Below are positions 57,339 through 64,000 of a stretch of DNA of 64,000 nt, one piece after another (positions within the stretch are counted from its first letter, which is position 1; the number at the start of each line of letters is the position of its first letter). The notes under the pieces are model-generated. The model worked only from the letters and a program-made list of their open reading frames with translations, made no database searches and was not told the DNA's origin. The stretch covers positions 134,369,282 through 134,433,281 of the forward strand of contig CP136062.1 of the NCBI GenBank assembly GCA_032622095.1. The letters run 5' to 3'. The translations under genes and the position numbers were made by a program. The stretch is from Siphonodentalium dalli. Taxonomy: Eukaryota; Mollusca; Scaphopoda; Gadilida; Siphonodentaliidae.

Positions 57339-57729
57339 GTATATATTTTTTGGCCTTACTCGTATTTAAATTTGCGCACTACTATATTTTGCACACCCAT
57401 CGGTGCGCAAATTTTTAACTGAGCGAAAAATAGTACAACTTCTGACTTTATACCAAACCACAGGTATTTGGGCAAAAAAAAAACTTTTTTTTTTTTTTTT
57501 ATTAAATTAAAAAAAAACAATTTGTGCCTAATACCTGTGTACCAAACCACAAGGAAACATGATGGCTTTACTGTATGTCGATGAGTTACATATATATGTG
57601 TAGATATATATTATGGAAGGTTGGACAGAAAATTAGGCTTGTGTGACTAATTTGCATGTGGGGAACTGACAGCAAAACCCTCACAGATATGTACATGTAT
57701 GACAAAATTATACAGCAACAAATCATGGT

Positions 57730-57770
57730 AAAAATCAACGATGTTACCATTGGTAACATCGTTGATTTTT
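57730..57770. repeat. Perfect 20-bp inverted repeat with 1-nt spacer
   Basis: AAAAATCAACGATGTTACCA (57730-57749), one T, then the exact complement (57751-57770). No other copy was seen in the window. Confidence 0.95.
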
Positions 57771-57774
57771 AAAT

Positions 57775-58935
57775 ACTTGTAGAAATAACCACATTCACAT
57801 TGCAGACTGGAAAAGCACGTCCCTCAATATTCACAACTCTGGAGTGACGCCATGACAAAACAGCCTGAGTCAGTTATGTCAACATAAACTGCAGCCAAGT
57901 TTTGAGTTTTTTCTGATGTCAGTTTTCTATTCACCGTTATGGTTTTATTTCTTTCGAGTTCATTTCAATTATGTTAATAATTATTTCAATATCAGAATAA
58001 TTATTTGGAGCAGAGAAACACCCATCCTCACAACACATTGAAGATGCATTAAACTATACATGATGCAAAGCCGTTGTGATGGTGTTTAAAATGCACAAGT
58101 ATCTTTATTAACCATTAATTAAGATCTGAAACTCTCATCAAATCCAAGCAATTTTCGAAAAATATATTTGTCAATTTTGAATTCGCACAGCTGTATATTA
58201 TTCTGTATCTGGTCAGTTTTGTGGAACACAACAAGATATGGAAAATGGGCTTCAAAAACAAGCTACCAATGTTTACTATCTAGTTTCTATATGATTTAAC
58301 CGTGCAATATTACCTCAACAAAGTGCTTCCACTTCACAGTAAAAGACTGCTTTTTTTATTTGAAATGAAATGGTAGTGATTAGATCATCACTATGTGCTA
58401 TTAATAATGAATTTAATCACTCACTCAAGCTAGTGCACAGTTACTGGTATGATTGATTGACTCGATATTGAATAGTCCAACATAATTTAAATGCAACTTC
58501 CGCTTATTACTACTACTACTTCTTTTACTGCATAAAGGCAAATAATTTTCAAAAATATTTTAAGCCCAAGCATGCACGATAATAGCAGTTGAAATATCTA
58601 TTTACAGGTTCAAAACAACTCCGAAGTTACTTGTGCTTTTTCTTGTCAGTGGCAAAAGCCTGAATGCCTTTTTCATGCATGAAAAGACTCTTACAAACTT
58701 GATAATAATAAGTATTATACAAAAACAATAGTACCCGATATCCAAACTTTCCAATCATACACGATTCCGCTACAAACCATAATTGCTTGATCAAGGAGTG
58801 GTAGCACTTTCTCAAAATAAGGACAAGAGATTTGTTCATTTAGAAATTTTAATTAAGAGATACCAGTAGGTAAATCGTTTTACTTTAGAGTTCACAGTGC
58901 AGGGGCCAATGCTGGCCATAGGTGCACTGGGATCG
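57775..58935. other. Gene-free stretch
   Basis: No LMTK 5' exon could be recognised on the minus strand here, nor any other exon. Confidence 0.35.
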
Positions 58936-58937
58936 AG

Positions 58938-59297
58938 TTAATCCACAACCCAATTAGTCCAGTATTTTGTTTGCTGAATCCATGACTTCATCACCATGAT
59001 AGAGATCATTAACATGCGCACATTGTTGCACACAGGACAGCCATTTATTGACGGCTCCCAATCCCCAAAGTCTGTTCTCAACCTAATGTCATCCCTGGTC
59101 ATGACATTACAAGGCGGAGGTACGAAATTCGCCCAGTTTTTTTTCAAATTTTGTCTGAGATTCTTTTTTATCTGGAATTTTTCTGAGAGCACAGTCACAG
59201 ATCGTGGCAACAGTGGTTGATTTGTGATGCCCATAGTACCAGGGATCACAGTTGTTGGAAATTTGTGTCCAAAATCCCAAGAAACAGATACCCCCAC
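58938..59297 (-). other. Open 119-codon frame of uncertain status
   Basis: The minus-strand frame contains RTDFGDWEPSINGCPVCNNV with a CPVC pair, and GVSVSWDFGHKFPTTVIPGT upstream. Its composition looks protein-like, but there are no clear splice sites and no recognised family. It may be a decayed mobile-element gene. Confidence 0.25.
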
Positions 59298-59788
59298 CCC
59301 TACTTAGTATATAATTGACAAGTATGGAAAGCGGGTCACCTGATAATTGTGTACATTTACCATGTCACCGATAGTTTCATGTTCAATTGCAACAATAAAA
59401 ACGTTAATGTCATAAAAGTATCACTTCCTAGTAATAAAATATATATTTCATTTCATGTTTACCGTAAGTGAAGTAGCAAATTATCACTTTATAATTACTT
59501 TTATTGTATAAAACTTCCCAAACAACAGCGGCTCCCTGATTCCACGAGTCGCCATCGGAGAGTCAAGGGCAGATAATTTCAAACGCTTGTGAAATAGGAT
59601 AATTTCATCAAAACCGGAATCCGACATATACGTCAAGCTTCTGTTGCGTTGATGAATGCCAGTGAGATGTGATCTGGTCGCTTTTTTATTTATGCTTAAG
59701 CAATTAAGCGCAACTAATTATGCTTAAGGGTAATTATTAATGCTTAAGCGCAAATAATTGTGCCAAAGTGCAATTATTTTATGCTTAA

Positions 59789-61330
59789 GTGTCCGCGCAC
59801 ACGATTCCGATTGTCCTCGATTAATCCGGCTGCAGGATAAATCGGGGACAATCGGGACCGTGTGTACCGGTACCTAACAATGGAGCGGATTTTGTCGGAT
59901 CCGATTTAATCGGACCGATCAAACTGAGTTTGATTTCATCAGGAAAATCCGGCTCGTGACGATGGCAATGCGAGTGTTTTGCTTATCACATGACATATCG
60001 TATACATGACCAAAACCTGATTCAAAATGTCGGAATAGTTAGCGGCGACCGCTATTCAAAATTAAATAAAGAATTCTGATCGATCGACAAGGAACAACGG
60101 CTGGTAGACCTGTAGGCAGAAAATGAGTACCTGTATAATAATCGCAACAAGAGGGCGGCAGCTGTGGAAAGGTCTTTATTACGCCAATTGCTCGTGACCT
60201 CAATATATTAATATATTTATTATTAATAAATATTAATCTTTAGAAATACATATAAGAAATGAACGGCGGTTTCAATGTGGTCATGCAGAGTTTCCTGAAT
60301 ATTTATCGCGGTCAAAACCTATGACAATGTTGAATCCGCCGTTTATTATTTATACACTTAACTTTATTCTGAACTAGGATTGTCTGTCTTTCCCACTATT
60401 TATTCAATTTTAAATGAGCGCATAGAGTTCAGTTCGGACAGTTCGAATCCTAGAAAACCAAACATTGTGAGAATCCGTTGACGAAGAGCGGAAAATCGCA
60501 ATTTCACAGCAAAGTATACACATAGGACGAAATGTCTTGTTTAGCTTGTAATGGTAGACATGTTGATTTCAAGAATGATAATATCTGAAACTAACAATTA
60601 AGTTTCGGTTGTGGATAAGAAATTGACAACACGCCGTTCTACCATAATGATATATTTGTTAGATCGGGGGAATATTTGTAGCGGCAAGGGAAATGATCAA
60701 ACTCCACTGAGTAGCGCGGTTATTTGAACATCAATGCTTAGTAACACGAAACATATTGTATGGTCGCTCGGTTGTACATCTGTCTGTGGTATTTAATTAC
60801 TATTTCAGTATTAGTTGCATTATAATGCTATTGTGCAACTATGTGCTCATGTAAGATGACCCAATAGGAACCGTACACCATAAAACATATTTACGTCGGT
60901 CGCAACACTACATATTCACAACGTATTTGAATTGCAAATTAAAAACGATAATTATGCAAATGAGCAAAAACCACGATTGTTCGCGATGTTCAAAAGTTGT
61001 GGGGTTATAAAGAGTGTCGTCTTCCTGTTATAACATAGCTCTGATGTGAGAGATCTCCGCACGTTGTACTTCTGATGGCAACAATTATCGAGATGTTGGT
61101 TGTGTTACCTGATTGATGTGTAATCAGGAGATGAGTTTTAGGTGAAGGGTAACAACACTGTTTATAGACGAAAACAAATTTCTTGCCAAATCCGACGTGC
61201 TGAATACTCCAAGCAGTCGCTCATGTCCCGACAATCCCCGGTGATTTCCAGGATCAATGTGTTCATAAACCTATGAACGACATTGAAAGTGATGTCACGT
61301 TACGTTCCTAGGTTTATGAACACATTGACT

Positions 61331-61371
<41 letters not shown>

Positions 61372-61618
61372 CGTGTCTAGAGTATTGCTATGTGGAAATC
61401 GGAAGCGATATTTAAATAAAGGTGTATGTAAATATATCAATATAAACCACCATGACTAGCTATAGCCTATAGAAACTTGTTAGATAGGCTGACCATACCA
61501 GTTGGCTACAGTGACATGCATATGACCGGAGTGAAAATCCGACTCATGTGCGCTATCGGGCCCGATTTATACGGCAGCCGGATTTAACCGGCACAATCGG
61601 GATCGTGTGCGCCGACAC
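59789..61618. mobile_element. 1.83-kb TAA-flanked DNA transposon, non-autonomous
   Basis: TAA lies on both sides (59786-59788, 61619-61621). The inverted ends of about 75 bp begin GTGTCCGCGCACACGAT and, from the right, GTGTCGGCGCACACGAT. They continue through CCGATTGT and AATCCGGCTGC. A 3-bp TAA target fits PIF/Harbinger elements. No transposase or Myb-like ORF is visible. The target is itself repetitive (ATGCTTAAGCGCAAATAATT-type units at 59690-59785 and again to the right). Confidence 0.8.
61254..61371. repeat. 19-bp inverted repeat followed by a 39-base G run
   Basis: TCAATGTGTTCATAAACCT (61254-61272) and its exact complement (61310-61328) flank a 37-nt loop. A run of about 39 G follows from 61333. 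It lies inside the TAA-flanked element. The G-run length may be unreliable. Confidence 0.85.
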
Positions 61619-61624
61619 TAAGCA

Positions 61625-62455
61625 TGACTAATTGCACTTAAATGCAAATAATTATTAAAACTTAATAAAAGTGAAATTGGGTTGGCATCTCTCTTCTCCT
61701 ATATTTATTATGTAGATTAAATATTTACCATAAATGGCATACTATTAATTTTTGACACAAATTTCCAACAACTGTGGAGTCTGTGCTGGGGATGCAGATG
61801 GCAACACAAAGTCCGACAGACACTATGAAGAAATCGAACCCTCGACCGTGTTGAATGTGTAACCCAGAGCCAGAGGTCCGCCCACAAACCAACTCGGGAA
61901 ACTGAGCTATCTGCTCTTCGGCTTCAGTTCTCTATTATTGATTCATATTTTCCCAATTTTGCATATTATTAAACTTACCGACTGGAGGGTTTAATCTAAG
62001 AGTAAGACAGCCCATCATAGCTGAATTCAGCTATTCCTATTGTAACTGAATTTACACATTTCCCAAAACTGTTTATTTCTTGGAGAAAAAAAAACATGTG
62101 TAACAAAATCTGACATGAAAATTTCACTTCAGCAAGTTCAGGGCATCAGGCTCAGGGACTCGAGGGAGTCAGCCAACTTGCTGCCAAGCCAAAGGCAATA
62201 AATTGAATAATTTGTATAAAATTGATGGCAGTCATAGTGCATTATTAGTTATTAATGTACATTTTATTTCGCCAATGAGTAAACCAAAACAATCACCAAT
62301 ACATTTCGTGGTATAAGAAACTACCTTCAACGATGAACATCTCCTCACTAGAACGTGTCCGCGATTTTATCAGCTTGACATTTCGACCTGATCAAAGTAG
62401 CAAATTCAATGACCGGAAGTGGCTTTTATGATAAATCAGGGATTCACTCGATTGA
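61625..62455. other. Intergenic upstream of the coiled-coil gene
   Basis: No exon is recognised. If the LMTK-like gene starts on the minus strand in this area, its promoter could be shared with the plus-strand gene, but no LMTK 5' exon was seen. Confidence 0.35.
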
Positions 62456-62469
62456 GGTTTGGAGCAAAA

Positions 62470-62540
62470 TTGGTTACGTCACATCACCAATCAGAAGCGC
62501 CCTCTCCGTGACGTGTGCGTGGTGATGTGACGTCATTTGT
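62470..62540 (+). promoter_or_regulatory. CCAAT/CRE-type promoter
   Basis: A CCAAT box (CCAATCAG, 62487-62494) lies between two CRE-like sites: TTACGTCA at 62474-62481 and the perfect palindrome TGACGTCA at 62528-62535. A further half site, TGACGTG, lies near 62508. The cluster sits 120-180 bp upstream of the ATG at 62656 in a locally CpG-richer stretch. CCAAT binds NF-Y and TGACGTCA binds CREB/ATF; spacing and position fit a TATA-less promoter. Confidence 0.6.
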
Positions 62541-62655
62541 CTTGTCAATAGTTTCATGTGTTCGAGATTCGAATTTCTTTATCAGAAAAATTATCTGTAA
62601 AGAGGTTAAATTGGGATTTTATGCGGAAATTACTACTCCATTGTCCAATTCGAGA

Positions 62656-62675
62656 ATGAAGTTTAAGTTTATGAG
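62656..62675 (+). CDS. Coiled-coil gene, exon 1 (coding part)
   Basis: The ATG context is GAGAATGAAG; 20 coding nt encode MKFKFM plus a split Arg codon, ending at donor AG/GTGAGC. Confidence 0.65.
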
Positions 62676-63525
62676 GTGAGCATCATATTACATATTTGTT
62701 TACTAAGTTAGTTCAAACGTTTTGTTCTGATTATTATCCGAACATTTCTGATTTTCTCAGTCAATGAGTCATGTACTGAGTCTGGTGTGAATGTGAATAA
62801 ATGTGAATGCCCCCCCCCCCCCCACATACATTTTATGTAACTTGTAACTCCCAATGATATTCTAATTCAGCTATTGACTTGTTTTCTTTTTCTCAACAGA
62901 GAGAGAGGGAAAAAGGGTTCTCCTAAAAAATCAGACGATGAAAAGAGTACAAAGGATGATGGTAAGAATGTTAAATTTATGTTTTGTGTTGTCTTCGCAG
63001 ATTTTGTTGTGGTTTTTTTTTTGTAACTTGTTCAAATTGATTGTGATTAGTCAAACAATATAAATTCTTCTGAGAAGTTGAGAACCAATCACATCTACAT
63101 GTAAGAGTAACTTAAGCTGAGTCTGCAAATTACGTTCACTGGATAATTTTAATATAGAAAGTAAATTTTTGTTATCAACTTATCAGCCACAATTAATTGT
63201 GTTGGAATATCACTACATACCACCCTCTGAATTTGCTGTGGCATTGTAAAAATGTAGCCATGTTTAAAAGAAATACCTGTAGATCTCACTGCACAACTAT
63301 GTTTATCTGCAAATTAATATTTCATGTGTGCATATTAAACTATAATTGTAGACTATTCAGAAATATTTCTGAATTCAAGATCAGATGACTACATGTCTAA
63401 TGCCGCTAAATGATTGATTCTCTTTCAGAAATTGAAAATCTCAAAAAGCAAAATGAGGAACTTGAGAGCAAAATGGAAGAAGAAAAAGTAGAACGATATT
63501 TGGAAGAAGTGGAGAAAACTGAAAA
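62656..63525 (+). CDS. 5' end of a coiled-coil protein gene (three exons, continues past the window)
   Basis: Exons 62656-62675, 62900-62961 and 63429-63525 join in frame through GT-AG introns: AG/GTGAGC, then CTCAACAG; GATG/GTAAGA, then CTCTTTCAG; and a last donor AA/GTGAGT. The protein starts MKFKFMRERGKKGSPKKSDD, continues EKSTKDDEIENLKKQNEELE and SKMEEEKVERYLEEVEKTEK. A basic N-terminal patch and a Lys/Asp/Glu linker lead into heptad-like Leu/Ile spacing, so a coiled coil begins near residue 28. The family is not recognised. The promoter cluster upstream and good splice sites support a real gene; the rest lies beyond 64000. MITE copy G is 43 bp into the next intron. Confidence 0.72.
62900..62961 (+). 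CDS. Coiled-coil gene, exon 2
   Basis: 62 nt after the acceptor TTTTTCTCAACAG. Encodes RERGKKGSPKKSDDEKSTKDD and ends with one base of the next codon at donor GATG/GTAAGA. Confidence 0.72.
63429..63525 (+). CDS. Coiled-coil gene, exon 3
   Basis: 97 nt after the acceptor TTCTCTTTCAG. Encodes EIENLKKQNEELESKMEEEK followed by VERYLEEVEKTE and a split Lys codon, with a strong donor AA/GTGAGT. Confidence 0.75.
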
Positions 63526-63568
63526 GTGAGTTTATTAAAACAGGATAATTTATATATGTAATGTTTAA

Positions 63569-63863
63569 CCCTTTCATGCTGGGAGCTGCGCTGGAGCACT
63601 GTGGAGCAGCAATAAAGATCCTGTGCCAGTGCATTCTTTTATTATAAGTTATACATGTATATGAGTATCACATAGGGAGCCTCGCATATAAAAGAGAATG
63701 CACTGGCTTACATGTAAGGTCAAGGTAAATATTGTTACATTGTTACGCCAATGTATTCTTTTATATTTGCGAGGCTCCATATGGGACACTAGAATATATA
63801 AGAGCATGTATCTGCACATACAGGGTTTTTGAAAAATTTCAGGAAGCTCCAGCAATGGAAGGG
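63569..63863 (+). mobile_element. TTAA double-hairpin MITE, copy G
   Basis: TTAA on both sides (63565-63568, 63864-63867). Both hairpins are present, with small insertions (for example TTATAAGTTATACATG in the first arm). It lies in the third intron of the coiled-coil gene, 43 bp past the exon 3 donor. Confidence 0.87.
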
Positions 63864-64000
63864 TTAAACTTTAACCTCACTTCTATCTCTCAGAAGGCGG
63901 ACATAGTTTCTTACAAAAAGTAGCAGGAGGTATGACAATGTTGATCCATTTTGAGCAGCAGATAAATCATACTATTAATGTAATACATTATTGATCAGAT

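Overview
The window looks like intron-rich, repeat-rich nuclear DNA from an animal, probably a marine invertebrate. It is AT-rich, with canonical GT-AG introns, long gene-poor stretches, and tandem families that often end in runs of the GACGGACGG type, a style common in marine invertebrate genomes. The sequence alone does not fix the phylum. There is one 100-N assembly gap (57079-57178). No prokaryotic operons, CRISPR arrays or rRNA were seen, and no tRNA was recognised by eye.

Host genes. (1) The best-supported gene is a lemur tyrosine kinase (LMTK) relative on the minus strand. Six exons run from 56628 down to 46674 and join in frame across every junction. They cover the kinase C-lobe and a long acidic tail. 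The N-lobe exon (glycine loop, VAVK lysine) was not found and may lie in or beyond the gap. (2) A large minus-strand terminal exon (33606-31495) encodes an acidic Ser/Thr-rich protein with DPF motifs and a clathrin-box-like LLDFD. It is either a separate gene or a distal LMTK exon. (3) A Cys/His-rich first exon lies on the minus strand at 3793-3268. (4) The first three exons of a plus-strand coiled-coil gene start at 62656, downstream of a CCAAT/CRE-type promoter.

Mobile DNA dominates the rest. The left end holds a nested pair. An apparently intact 4.38-kb hAT element (4421-8799, perfect 8-bp target duplication, 823-aa transposase) sits inside an older element (3936-9697, its own 8-bp duplication) that carries a small unknown 77-aa ORF. 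Other elements are: a 1.33-kb TTAA element (1692-3024); an element with about 200-bp inverted ends that splits a minisatellite (10342-11295); a 4.85-kb element with about 1.7-kb inverted arms and gene relics (14711-19560); a Penelope-like remnant with inverted ends (22320-23195); an 816-bp TTAA insertion whose empty site is also in the window (34697-35512); a TAA-flanked 1.83-kb element (59789-61618); and a LINE endonuclease fragment inside an LMTK intron.

MITE families recur throughout. Seven copies of a TTAA-bounded double-hairpin family, four copies of a TA-bounded palindromic family and several other TTAA-bounded families were found. Several lie in LMTK introns, and one sits 19 nt from a splice acceptor. 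A 68-nt structured module inserted into one MITE with an 11-bp target duplication is the most unusual small item: a possible retroposed small RNA, with a second diverged copy at 43185-43255.
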